Shown here: positions 35,635 to 47,404 of the stretch, one piece after another
How positions within the stretch are numbered: position 1 is the first letter of the stretch
How the letters are laid out: the number at the start of each line of letters is the position of its first letter
Source of the DNA: Larimichthys crocea
Lineage: Eukaryota > Chordata > Actinopteri > Sciaenidae
DNA length: 64,000 nt
Direction: 5' to 3'
Assembly (NCBI RefSeq): GCF_000972845.2
Contig: NC_040017.1
Span: 26,549,954-26,613,953, forward strand
The notes under the pieces: model-generated
Databases searched by the model: none
What the model saw: the letters and a program-made list of their open reading frames with translations, nothing else
Told to the model about the DNA's origin: nothing
Translations under genes and position numbers: made by a program

Positions 35635-36835
35635 CAGAGGTATTTATAGTGAAGAAAGTGGAGAGCAGGGATGGAGGGAGGAGTCTGGCAGAAATGAGAG
35701 CGACAAAGAGGTGAAGTTAAGGGGAGAATGGACACCGTAATATTTTCATTATTGACAGGATCGGACAGAGAGGAGATGAAGTGTCTCCAGAGAAAGACGG
35801 AAAACAGAAAAAGTTCTTTGTGAGAGTTGAGCAGATGATTTCTCCTCTGTCAGGCGTGATTCATTCTGTCAGATGCACACACACACACCTCTGCTGTTTT
35901 TTTATATCCAGCTGCTGAAGGTGGAAAGTTTATTGTGTTCAATCATGGTCCAGCATTCATCTTAACCTCTTGTGCACACACTGAGAATGGACTTTTTAAA
36001 GGAGGCAGAGGGTGTAGATGTCATTTCTTTAAACTTACCTGAACTGATGCTGAACACTCAGGCAGAGGAAACACTGACGTATCATCACCTTTTAAGTTCA
36101 TATTTACACACTGACATTATAGTTTCCTGATGGAAATATCACACTCTTCAGTTTTTTCAGCTGCAGACGAGGCTGTGCAGCTATGATGCTCTGAAAGCGA
36201 TGAATACATATAAATATATAGTACACATAAAGCTCTGCTGTAGCAGAAATATTGATTAAAGCTGCTTCATGTTGTTCTAGATCTCTGACAGACACATCTT
36301 TATAAATCTGTCCTGCCTCCATCTGTATTCACATGAACCGCCTTGTTTCCAGAAAGTGTTTTTGAAGACCTGCGACTAGAATAAAGAAAAAAGAACGCCA
36401 CCTACCAAAACTCAAACCTCGTTAACAGGCGATACGTCCTTGTTGTTTGACTAACAGGTGATCTCGGAGCTCAGGTGACACCTGTGAAGTGCAAAAACAC
36501 ACAGCAATGAGCACACAGCAGCAAAGATTTTCAGAACACGACAACACTCCGACGTGTTGCAGCTTTCCCGACCTGCTCGGGACAAAAGAAACTCTCACAG
36601 CGTCTGATTTTTAAACAACACTGCACCAAAAATCTCAATTTCAGTAAACACCACATCAGAAAACAGTGCTTTAAATATGAATACTCTGAGTTTTGAGGTT
36701 AGATTTCAGCCACTTTTGTCTGTCACAGTCAGACAGAATAATAAAAAATCCACCGTGGTTTATTTATATCAAGTTTTATTCTCTCTATATACAGCCTGTA
36801 CCTTCCCTCCACTCCCTCCCCCTCCCTCTTTCTGT
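35635..36835. other. Non-coding stretch
   Basis: No gene and no transposon recognised; AT-rich. Confidence 0.4.
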
Positions 36836-36839
36836 TCAT

Positions 36840-36970
36840 TGTTCCAGGTTCAGGTGCTGTGCCGGCCGGTTAATGGTTAACTTCGGGCTCGGCCCTGGCG
36901 GAGAGCGAGGGGAGGAGGCGGCAGCCACGAAGAAACGGTGACATTTCACTGCCATTATTCATCCGTGCTT
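36840..36970 (+). promoter_or_regulatory. Candidate enhancer with HNF1-like palindrome
   Basis: GTTAATGGTTAAC at 36869-36881 matches the HNF1 palindrome GTTAATNATTAAC at all but one fixed position. It lies in a GC-rich, non-repetitive block that also has a SOX-like CTTTGTTC at about 36970. The surrounding sequence is AT-rich, so the block stands out. Function is inferred. Confidence 0.3.
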
Positions 36971-36974
36971 TGTT

Positions 36975-37930
36975 CCCGCAGCACTGAGGAGTGTTTGCAC
37001 TGGGATGGAGTGTAGGGCGGAGGGATGCTGAGATGGAGGGATGAATGGTGTAGGGTGTGGAGGGAGAAGGGGGGTGATTGGGGGTTTGAGAGGTGAAGAA
37101 GTCATGGGGTTAAAGTGTGAGACACCTATGAGGAGAGGATAAGAGAGACAAAGGCCTCTGTGTTTGAGCCTCGCTATCTCAAACTCTGAATCACTTTATT
37201 TTCTTTTAGTTTTTATTTTTCTGAATCTTCTCTCCCTGTATCCCAAACACACACAAATATACATGCATATAAAAGGCCTACACACACACACACTCACTCA
37301 TACACACACACACATGCTCTTCCCAGCTGTTTACATGGTGTGTTTGCACAATATGGTGGCTGGGAGGAGGAGAGCAGCTAAGGAGGGGCAGGGATGTAAG
37401 CCACAGTCACGGATGTGCTCTCCTCTGTCCAAACTGCCACAGATAACCTCATCAGTTTGCTGCTACAAACGCCCCGATGAGCCGATCCCTGTTGATACTG
37501 ACGGATGTGTGTCATACTCGTGTGTATTTGTCAGTTTGTGCTGTGACGTTTCCGATAATATTCGTGGAATAATTCGTGGACGACATGAACAGCGACAGTC
37601 TGACTTCACAGGGAAGTCACTTTGTATGAACGGGAACTGTTATCTGTGGACTTAAACTGTAACCAACATATCTTACCCTTCATCATTTTCCTCCCATATG
37701 ATCAGAACTTACATTACCATGAAGATAAACTCTAAATCTGCAAATTTCCTTTCAACCTTTCAGCAGTTTTGGAAATTTGACTCGACTCTGCTGAGCAACA
37801 TTAAAGAAGTAGTAGTTTTTATGGTAGATGAATGTCCATCATATTCATGCAGAAACAGAAAATTAATTTAAAGGTAGCCTGCAGAGTTTTTGACCACTAA
37901 AAGCGCTACAGAGCGATGTCTGTCATGCCA
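36975..37930. other. Non-coding stretch
   Basis: No gene; a G-rich tract lies at about 37015-37090 and short imperfect CA repeats at about 37278-37315. Confidence 0.4.
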
Positions 37931-37937
37931 AATGTTT

Positions 37938-38134
37938 AAAGTTATGCTTGATGGACAGGTGAGCGCCGTCACAGGTGGCTTGTTTGGCAGCTCCACGTCT
38001 TTGTCCAGTTTTGGACTGACTGTAAAGATTGGCAGCGACCAGAGCGTCCACAGCGAGCTTCACAACGGCTCCTCAGAAACCTGTGGGTGACGTCACGGAC
38101 ACCACGTCCATGTTTTCTACAGTCTGTGGTTCAG
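37938..38134 (+). repeat. Dispersed fish repeat, copy C
   Basis: Shares AAAGTTATGC...GACAGGT...CCACGTCTTTG with copy A. Its end (CACGTCCATGTTTTCTACAG) matches copy B in reverse complement. More diverged than the other two. Confidence 0.5.
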
Positions 38135-38409
38135 TCTGTGCTTCCTCCCTCCTCGTCTTAAGAGGTAACACTTTATATCAAAACATGAAAACAACTTCCA
38201 CATCCTGTTTCTCCACCAAAGATAACTGATGCTGGGACTGAGGCTGAAAACGATACGTCTAAACACACACACACACACGTATGGTACACTCGTCACTGCT
38301 TGTATTGTGCATGACGTTGTATAAGTGTGTGTGTGTCTGTATACAGTGGGGTATATTCTGAGTTAGATCACTCTCTCTCTCACACACACACACACACACA
38401 GGTTGTGCA

Positions 38410-38560
38410 GAACAATGGTCGGCTTTGACAGAGCCGGGCTGTCAGGAGGAGATGGGCTGCATCTATTGTCTGCTCTGTTTACTCACAGACTCACCTGGCA
38501 CTGAGCTAATAGCACCGGCTCTATCTGTCAGTGCAGAGGACGGGGGTCTCGGCCCACACA
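38410..38560 (+). promoter_or_regulatory. Candidate regulatory block with FOX and SOX words
   Basis: A non-repetitive block between CA repeats carries CTGTTTACTCA (FOX consensus TGTTTAC) 10-15 bp after CTATTGTCTG (SOX-like), plus CACCTG. Its location in the foxa3 flank allows autoregulation as one idea. Only motif evidence exists. Confidence 0.2.
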
Positions 38561-38703
38561 CACACACACACACACACAATCACATATAACATGACACACA
38601 CACAGCAGGATATAGTTTTAAATTCATCTGCATGAAATGAGCAGACATAAACGTATGTAAGGCTCGATGAGAAGGTGATGTGTGTGTTTTTTAAATCCTA
38701 AAT

Positions 38704-38710
<7 letters not shown>

Positions 38711-38742
<32 letters not shown>
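38711..38742. repeat. (GT)n microsatellite
   Basis: Perfect GT run of about 32 bp. Confidence 0.95.
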
Positions 38743-38743
<1 letters not shown>

Positions 38744-38744
38744 T

Positions 38745-41385
38745 GTGTTCGGTCACACCTGGGTGTCCTGGGAGGTTCTGGGTAAAGGGGAGGGTTTATG
38801 GAGGAGAAAGAGGAGGAGGAGGGTGGTGTTCTTTCAGGTTTTTACCACTGTGCAAACACACACACACCAACCACAGTTGATGGGTTTTGATGGGATCAGT
38901 TGGAAGCCTCTCAGAGTGACCCTGCCCCAACCCCACCCTTGTTTGATCGACAAGGGTGAGAGAAGAGAGGGTATGACTGTGTGCGCGGGGTGGGGGGTTG
39001 TTTTAAAATCGAACACACACACAGTCATGAATGATTCTGACAGAGACACAGCAGAGGACACACACACACAAAACTTTAGGTAAAAACTTGAGACGATTGG
39101 TGAAATGTTCTTTGAATAAAGCATCACTATTATTATTTTTACTGTGGTGCAGAGTATACACATGTATACACAGTCCACTTTGCATCATCAGCTGTGTTGT
39201 GCAAGAGGACGAGCACGTCATGTCCAGTTTTCATGAGGAACACTCTGGCCGTCTTCTGTGGTTATGTTATTTCATAATAACCCTTTATGACTGTCTGAAG
39301 CAGAAGTTCAGTGACAATGGCTCATTTTCAATGTGAGCTAAATCTGTATGAATAGCCTTACATGTGACTGTTTAAAACACAGGGTGTTTTCCTGTCTGCA
39401 CCGGAGCAGGCACCAGCACACCACCGCCACCGACCGTCCCGTTGATTCATACTGAAGGTGGAAACCAGACTCACGAATGTATATTTACATTTTAAAAGGT
39501 ATCAGCATTTTTATAAAACAACTGGACTCTGTAGTTTTTATGTTCCTAAAAACAGAGATTATTGTGAGCAGCGACTGACACACATTTTAGTCTGGTGAGT
39601 ATTTTTGGCAGGGCGTACGTGGGACTGGGTCAAACTAAACTACAGTGTCACAGAAGAAGAAGACAGATCAGGCTGGTTCAGCAGATAAACACACATTTCT
39701 GATGAAATACAAAGGCTGCTGTACTGTGTCTAAATATTTCCGTATGATAAAATTACTTTGCACATCAAATCACTGTTGATGTAATCTGATTACCATGCAT
39801 ACATGTCTGTCCACTCTTACATGTATCCTCAAAGTCTCAGTCGATCATGGGAACAGTGCCAGGGGCCTCGTTAGTTTCACAACTTCTCCTTTAATGTCAG
39901 AGTTTCAAACCCTGTCAGACTTTCTCTGGTTCACTCTCAGGTCTCAAGGCCTCAGGAGCAGTCAGGAGCAGTCAGGAGCAGGGCCGACCTCCACTGATAA
40001 GCCGTTTTTTTGTTGTTTTTCGGCTCGGGGCTTGGCCGTCTGCCAGCTGATAACGACATGGGGCATACCTGCTGCATTAATGATTGGTCAGCCCTGCCTC
40101 CTGCCCTCGCCCAGGTTCTTTATTTTAACATAACTCTTTATCGTTGGGGCTTTGAGCAGAAACTAAATCTTATCAAGTGAAGGCATGAGATCTGTGTATG
40201 CCACTAACAGCTCCAGATCAGGAGCACAGGAACAAGTGACATAACCTGCCCTCCCTTTATTAAATAGTTTTCTACAGCGGACGAAGAGAAACGAGGTTGC
40301 TTTAAACTCACAGTAGTACTCGGCCGAGTCAAGCGAATCCTCATTAACATCTAACAGTTCAGTCGACAGTCGCACTGACAGGCGGTAATGGAGGGAGGGT
40401 CTTTATCCACAGTGGCATCTGTTCACAGGGTGCTGCACACCACCGCACACCTAACTACCTACGAGTGCATCTGTAGTTGGGGCTTTCATGTGACATAATG
40501 AATCCTGTGGAGGTCCTCGCTCTCACGCAACGAGATCTGCTGATTGTGTTTCCGGTGGCGGTTACGACAAAGTTCAATACATACAGCACAGAGGGGCTGT
40601 TACATCTCTATGAAGCTTTTAGTTTTCCCCAGTGGCCACCATCACGTCTGAAAAACTGTTAACAGGACACTTCGAACTGCAAACAGGGTCAGTTATGACT
40701 CTATTGTAATTTTTTGATTTTATATTTGGGACATGAACCTGCAGGCATGGCCAGCAGGAGAAACATATTCAGTGGGTTACAGACAGGCACAGATGTCGCT
40801 GCCTCCATATTTTCTGTCCACATGACGCGTTGTGTTGCCATGGCGCTCTTGTTTGTCAGCTCGTGCGATCGCAGTGAGAAGAATCGACTCGTGGCTCTGC
40901 CTCGAGGTCTGAAATCCATCCGAGTTTGGAGCGGCTGGTCGTCCTCGCTCCCCCTCGTACAGATCATGATGTTGTCAGAAACTGGTTGACATCACACAGT
41001 GTATGATCTGTACAAACAGTGTGATCAACATGATGTGTGTGTCCTCTAAACTTTTAGCCCCGTCAAGGTGTCACACCTTCACCTTTCTCTTCCTGCAATA
41101 AAAATATTGGCTGATATCAAACCTCAGATTGAGGCGAGTGAGTCACCAACAGTGCAGTGAACTATTATTCACATCCATTAGTGCTGTGCTGCTGTTGTGA
41201 CCGTGTGGACAAAGACAGAATTACAGCTCTCGTTGTGAAACAGATTAAAGCAGAGAGAGTTTATTCGTGTGATTTTGACTTTTCTAAACGGATTTTATTA
41301 CATTTTATTAGATTTGTTTTTGATGATGTTTTTGGCTCAGTAATAACAGCAGTACAGTGTAAGAGCTGCATCTGAAACTGAGCGC
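38745..41385. other. Non-coding stretch
   Basis: No gene. CAGGAGCAGT is repeated three times at about 39952-39980. A GC-richer block at about 39990-40110 (with GATAA words and a CATTAATGATTGG segment) might be regulatory. No transposon was recognised. Confidence 0.35.
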
Positions 41386-41389
41386 TGTG

Positions 41390-41560
41390 GGTCGGGCAGT
41401 GACCTCGGGGTTGTCTGGGCTGGATAAAAGGAAGTCCTGGTTAATGAATAACAGTGGCGATGTGGCCTGGCGCTACAGGTGGGGTGGGTGGGGGTTGGCC
41501 AGGATTCACACTGATAAGAGGGAAAGGCAGGGTGAGTTTTTTGGGGGTGGGAGAGACAGA
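41390..41560 (+). promoter_or_regulatory. Candidate enhancer with second HNF1-like palindrome
   Basis: GTTAATGAATAAC at 41440-41452 matches the HNF1 palindrome at all but one fixed position. It stands in a G-rich, non-repetitive block that also contains TGATAAGAGG (GATA-type). The nearest genes are foxa3 (31 kb upstream) and pld3 (12 kb downstream). Function is inferred. Confidence 0.3.
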
Positions 41561-41978
41561 GAGAGAGGCCGGAGCTTTGTTATCGCCATTTGAATATATT
41601 AATAATATTGTTTATTTTCAACAGTCGTGACAGTGAACTGACAAAATGAAAAGAAGCGTGAAGAAGGAGAGCAAACAGCAGAATGAAAACAAACCGCACG
41701 ACGACGGTGGTTCAAACTGTTACGACACAAGATTTTATACTTGATGAGCAGGTTACAAGAAGTGACTGGAACTGATGTGGAGGAGCTCAGGCTGAGCGCA
41801 CAGCAGTGTTCAGTCACAGTCACAGTCACCTGCTTCAATAATAAACACAATGTGTAGCAGACATGCAGAGGTGCAGGCCTGGGAGTGAGGAGGAGGAACA
41901 TCAGTACAGGCACTGGGAGCAGGTGTAAGAGTTTTGGTGTACAGAGGAGGTCGAAATCAAGGGGATATAAGTAACAGA

Positions 41979-42560
41979 AGTAGTAGTAGCAGTAGTAGTA
42001 GTAGTAGTTTACTATGAGCAGCTGTAATCGCAGCATTAGTAATAGTAGTATCAGCAGCAGAGGAGGGAATAAAGTACATTTACTCTGTTGTAAGCACACA
42101 TCTGAACTACTCTCAATGTTTGTACTACTTTGTACTTAAATATTTGCTTTCTTTCATCTGAAATGTAAAAAATTATGTAATGTATTCCTATAAACTCGAC
42201 TATCCAGGTGACATTTTTTAAATCGCTGCTCACGGGCCAGTTTCTGTACACAGTACTTTAGTTTTGGTACTTATGTTACAGCTGATACTGATCCAGTATT
42301 TTCACAACATGCTTGAAGTAAGACCTCAGTCTCTTCTGCTGGTGAGTATTTGTACCAGTAATGGTACCATTAGAGGTAGCAGTGACAGTTTTTGTGGTAT
42401 GAGTAGCTAAAGTAGTAGTACCAGTTGTAGTAGTATTATAAATAGTAGCAGTGGTCAGATGTAGGAGTATCATAAGTGTGAGTAGCAGCTGTACTAGCAC
42501 TGCAGCAGTATTTGTAGTTGTAGTACAAATGCTAACATCAGAAGTAGCAGCAGGAGTACA
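41979..42560. repeat. (TAG)n microsatellite and TAG-rich cryptic repeat
   Basis: A clean AGTAGT run at 41979-42008 is followed, after a gap, by dense GTAGTA/GTAGCA words from about 42340 to 42560. The reverse strand gives a Thr/Leu-rich open frame that is only the repeat read in translation. Confidence 0.75.
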
Positions 42561-42564
42561 GCTG

Positions 42565-44800
42565 TGGTTTATTGATCTCAAAGTGGGAAATTCCTTCCCC
42601 TGCTGAAATACCGTAAGTGATGTAACACGCGGACCAATCAGAGCGCTGATCCCTGCAGCTGAAATCATATCAAGGTTCACCGTGGAGACACATCAACAAG
42701 GTCGCCGAGAGCTTTAACCCAAAATATTCAGATTGATACGAAAAACATCTCATCAGGTTAATCGATCGCTTGGAGCTGATCTCAGCGCCGTCGCACAGAG
42801 AAGTTTAGAGAGCGCTGATAAGACCCCCTGACACTGACCTAAAAGGAGGTTGCCACAACAACCAATTTCACCTTTAACCTCAGCACTTTAGCTTCACTTC
42901 CTCATTCTCAACAGACAGAAGAGACTGATGTGAGAGTCAGGACTTTATTCAAGCAGAGAGATCGGCTTGTCTGCAGCGTTTGCACCAGACGTGATAAAAA
43001 AAAAAAACACCTTTCTTAAAAAAGTTTTAGTGTTTCATCTTCACAAATTCCTCGTTTCGTTTCAAACCGAGCTGCAGGTCGTTATTTGAAACTCCCCGTG
43101 GTCACGTCTTGTTTGTCCAAACCACAGAATCCTCAGCTCCTTAAAGAGCTTTGCTCCCGCTCTGTTTTTCTTGTGTCTTAACTGAACAAAAGCGCAGCTT
43201 TAAACACAACAATGTGGAGGAAATCCTTCGCATTCATGGTCAGGGTGTAAAGTTTAGGGTCCAAAGCTTTAAGGGTTAAACTAATGAGGATATAAAGATA
43301 TACCTCAGGATGCACCACCTCCCTCTTGTCCTCTCCACTTCCCACACAGACCTGGTTCGACCGGACTGGGTAATCAGTTACCTGCTCTCTCTGACCTGTA
43401 CTACCCACGTAGCCTGCGAGCACGCACACACACACATAGCCCCCAAAGTCCACTTGAAAAGTCAGGCCATGTCCAAAAACTTATCTTCAAATTATTGCAA
43501 CTGTGTCATAAAAAATGTCAAATACACGCTCAGCCCTTTTCCTAATGTTTTGGTGACTCTTGTTTACAGACTAACTGCAGAGCGGAGTGTAAGTGTGCCA
43601 AGCCTATTTCATCTGTGAGCAAACAGGGGTCTTCTAATAGAATACCATCTCTATGTAAAAACTCTACAGCCTCCCTCCACCTGCTAATTGCTGCATCCAC
43701 TGATCAGTCGCCCCAGGCATCTCACAACTAACCTAACCACTTCCTAACTGTCTAGCTCACTGCCACATACTGGAAATTGCTCCCAGCGATGCCTGACTGC
43801 TCCGCCGGGAGCAACTTCCTGAAGGATCGGGAACATCTTCAACTTCTTTGGAAAAACAGTCTGCACACCTGAAGCTGAAAAAGAAGTCTGTGCCGACCGT
43901 ACTGCATATTTAGAGTATGTTCAGCCTCGTTCACTCCCTCGCATATGAATAAAAAAAAAAAAAAGGCTTTGAGGTTTGTTAAATTTGCTGTGACACTCTC
44001 ACAGAAGTGTCCAGACTTAAACTACAGCTAATTACAACTGCCCCTCCAGCCATCTAACTGCCCCCACAAGCTGCTGACAGTTTCTTTTACTTTACATGTT
44101 CTGGAGATAAATGTCCAAAACTCGTCTTCATTATTTCAAGAGTTTAACTACCCACTGCAACAGTTTCTGACCCCCCGGCCTTCAACCGTGGCTGAACACG
44201 CTGTTCTCTTGTCCCGCTCATTCTCCCTCCGTCATCTTGCCATTGTCACCCACATACCTCCCACACACACACACAGAGTACTGACAGACGAGGGTGGAGG
44301 GGGAGCGGAGAGTGAACTGGCTAACGGACAAAATCAATTTCTCTCTGTGTCGTGTAAGCAAGTCTTTTACGGGAACTCTGTGAATGTACACATCAACCAG
44401 ATCATGCAGAGGAATCACTAATAATGAGAGAAATGTGTTTCATGTGAATTTATTCAATTTATTGAACCTGCACGAGGTGAGGTGGATGTAGAGTTACATC
44501 TATAGAGGGAGCAGAGGTACGTGTAGTGTTCATAAAAAGTTATCACACAGACACACACACACACACGAGTTGTGCAACTCTGACTTGAAGGAATGTTTTG
44601 TTGTGGCACACTGGGTGTGGTCCAGGTGTGTGTGCGTGTGTGTGTGTGCGCGCTCTTGTGTGTACATTTGTTGTGACGATCAGTGTTTTAGACTTTAAGT
44701 TTGGAAAGTGACTTTTTTCCGGACATGCTCAGTAGTTGTGATCAATAAGACACAAAGTGCCTCTCCGACAAGCCTGTTAACAAGCCAGCCTCTCAATCAG
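42565..44800. other. Non-coding stretch
   Basis: No gene. A-runs lie at about 42998 and 43951. A TTATTGATCTCAAAGTGGG word at about 42569 resembles the ends of common fish repeats but is too short to classify. Confidence 0.35.
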
Positions 44801-44802
44801 CC

Positions 44803-44833
44803 TGTCAGTCAGTCAGTCAGTCAGTCAGTCAGT
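44803..44833. repeat. (TCAG)n microsatellite
   Basis: About eight tetranucleotide units. Confidence 0.9.
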
Positions 44834-44951
44834 AAGATGGGTGGTGACTGGTTTGTAGCAGCTTGAGCAGTCGTTCCACTTCCTTCTCTACATCCTTTAA
44901 CTGCACAGATGACTGGCTTTCCTAAGATCCTGGAAGCTGTGTGTGCGTGTG

Positions 44952-44953
<2 letters not shown>

Positions 44954-45011
<58 letters not shown>
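44954..45011. repeat. (GT)n microsatellite
   Basis: GT run of about 58 bp followed by a short GA run. Confidence 0.95.
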
Positions 45012-45012
<1 letters not shown>

Positions 45013-45014
45013 CA

Positions 45015-47345
45015 GAGAGAGAGAGGGAACATGTGAGTGACTAATGAAGCTCAGTGTTAGCAGTAAGAGGTGAGTCAGTGGAGGACAGCAGGTACAAACC
45101 TGAGGGAGTGACGCTCTTTAGCTCCGTTAAGAAATCAGCTTTGATAAAATGTCCATTCAACAGCCAATGAGACCGACCCTACTGTGGATCTGTGATCCTT
45201 TGCATTATGGGGAAAAAATAAAACATTTTTATAAACCTGGATCAGAAAACTGTTTCATCCGAGCATCAAAGATGTTTAATTAACTCTCAAAGGACTGAAA
45301 TAATTCAGCAGTTATTAGAATAGTTGATTATTTATCTAAATGAACCACTGACTAATAAATTCAGCAATAAATGTAAGATTGTTTTCTTTATCAGTTCATC
45401 TGTAAATCATTTATTATTGATTGAATATTTGTTTGGTCATAGTGGGTGAAATGGTCACAAAGATACTTCATTTATAATTGAATCAGAGATTTAGTTTATG
45501 ATGAAACGGCTCACATTAAACATTTTTTCCTTCAATGGTGGATCAAATATCAACGTATTTGTCAGTTAATTTTCTGTTGATTAACTTGATTAATGACTTT
45601 TCTGCTTCACTAATATTTAAACTTTGCTGGAACTAACAAACATTTTGGTTTAAAGTTTCGTTTGTCTGCTGTAGAAACACGACGGAGACAGAGGACCTGC
45701 TCCCTCTGTGGATATGAGGTAAGAAAAAGATAATTATTCTTATTTTCAGGTGATTATACACTAACGAAAACATAGGTGTGATTATTATATTATGTTTCTG
45801 TTACATGCTGTAAACAGAGCCCATCACTGGACCTTTAAACTGTTTTGTTCTGCCCTGATGAATCTGACAGTAGAGCGTCAGTGAAGTTTAAATATTAAAG
45901 TTTAAAGATGTTTCAAATGTGTGAAAATGAATCAAAATTTTCCACATTTGAAGGTTTTTAATACACTGCACTACAGAATAAAATAAAGAAATATAACAGA
46001 AGCTGCTTTTTACAGAGTTTTTGGTCTTTCTGCGGTTGGAGCTGTTGATCTGTGTTCAGGTCTTCAGTCTGGATGACAAAGCTTCTATAAAACCGCTCGG
46101 CCACCGTAGACTCACCGGCTGTTACCAGCCTGCTTTGGTGACGTCAGTGATTTTATGGCTGCCACAGTCATAAATAGCTCAAACCTCAAACAGACTCTTC
46201 AGTGAATGAAAGAAAGAAAAATGTGGTTTGTTATTTATGATGATAAATGACCTCTGACATTTACAGACAGACGAGTATTTGTTTTTATTTTGTTTTATTT
46301 ACTCAATAAGTTCAGCTGTACTCGGATATTATTTATTTTCAAACATCATGCCGCGTGCACAGAAGCACACGAGGGTTTGGACCCAGTGAGATAAGATCGA
46401 TAAGAGTTTTATGCATCCATGAATTGACAGACTGTTTATGGGATTCAATGACACGCCGAATTCTTCTCAATGCTCCATTGTTCTCTGGAGATCACACTCA
46501 GAGAATCACATCAATCATCATAGTCTGAAGTGAAGAGGGGACAGAAACGGAGCCTCTGAAGATGACAGCAGGGGCTTCGTTGGAGAGTCGGTTGCCCAGA
46601 ATGCAAAGAGGAAAGTCGTTTGGGCAGAAAGCGCCTTTTAAGCAGAACTACAGTAAAAACAGGAAGTGTTGCTGGAAATGAAAAGCGGAGGCGCAGTTCA
46701 GGTAGCCGCTCGGTGACTCACCGGGCTCAGCCCTGACGCACTATCACAGGGACGCAAACACACCTACTCTGAGACCTCGCAGAGGAAAATAAAAGCTTTA
46801 CAGTACGTTACGCTGCTATCAGCCCGCTCCTGGAGATTCAGGAAGTTGATAAAAAAAGAAAATGAAAAAGAGAATTATGGTGCTGTTACCTGTCAAAGGG
46901 CTGAGGAGTATATGATGATGTGCTTACAGAGCATCTCAAGGTGCTCATCACTCACTTTAAAAAAGGACTTGAAGTAGTTTTATATTTCAAAATGAAGCTG
47001 CAGCCAAACAACCGACTGCTGCTGCTTCACGAAATATTCAAAAATCCTTTTTGATTTATCCAGAATCTGTGATGTTTGTTAAAGAAGCATCACCAGCAGA
47101 GAGAGGACAGCAGGGATGTGTACTGTGGAAGTGAAGCATGTCAAGCTTTTTATAACCTCGACCATAACTCTGCCTCAGTTGTTGTAAAAAAATAAAACTG
47201 TCTCGGATATTCTGGGCCAGTCACCATGGCAACACACACAATGCACACAGGACACACACCTCAACGTGGGAATAAACACATTTAAAAATATCCTAATCAA
47301 CAGTAATATTGTACTCCAGAATAATAAAACAATATGTACTACAGT
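45015..47345. other. Non-coding stretch
   Basis: AT-rich; no gene or transposon recognised. A block at about 46050-46200 has a TGACGTCA palindrome (about 46139), but nothing else marks a promoter. Confidence 0.35.
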
Positions 47346-47348
47346 GGA

Positions 47349-47350
<2 letters not shown>

Positions 47351-47401
<51 letters not shown>
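47351..47401. repeat. (GT)n microsatellite
   Basis: Perfect GT run of about 51 bp. Confidence 0.95.
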
Positions 47402-47402
<1 letters not shown>

Positions 47403-47404
47403 TA

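Noticed and set aside
42276..42680. Thr-rich minus-strand frame of 134 codons
   Set aside because: It comes from TAG/CTA-rich repeat sequence.
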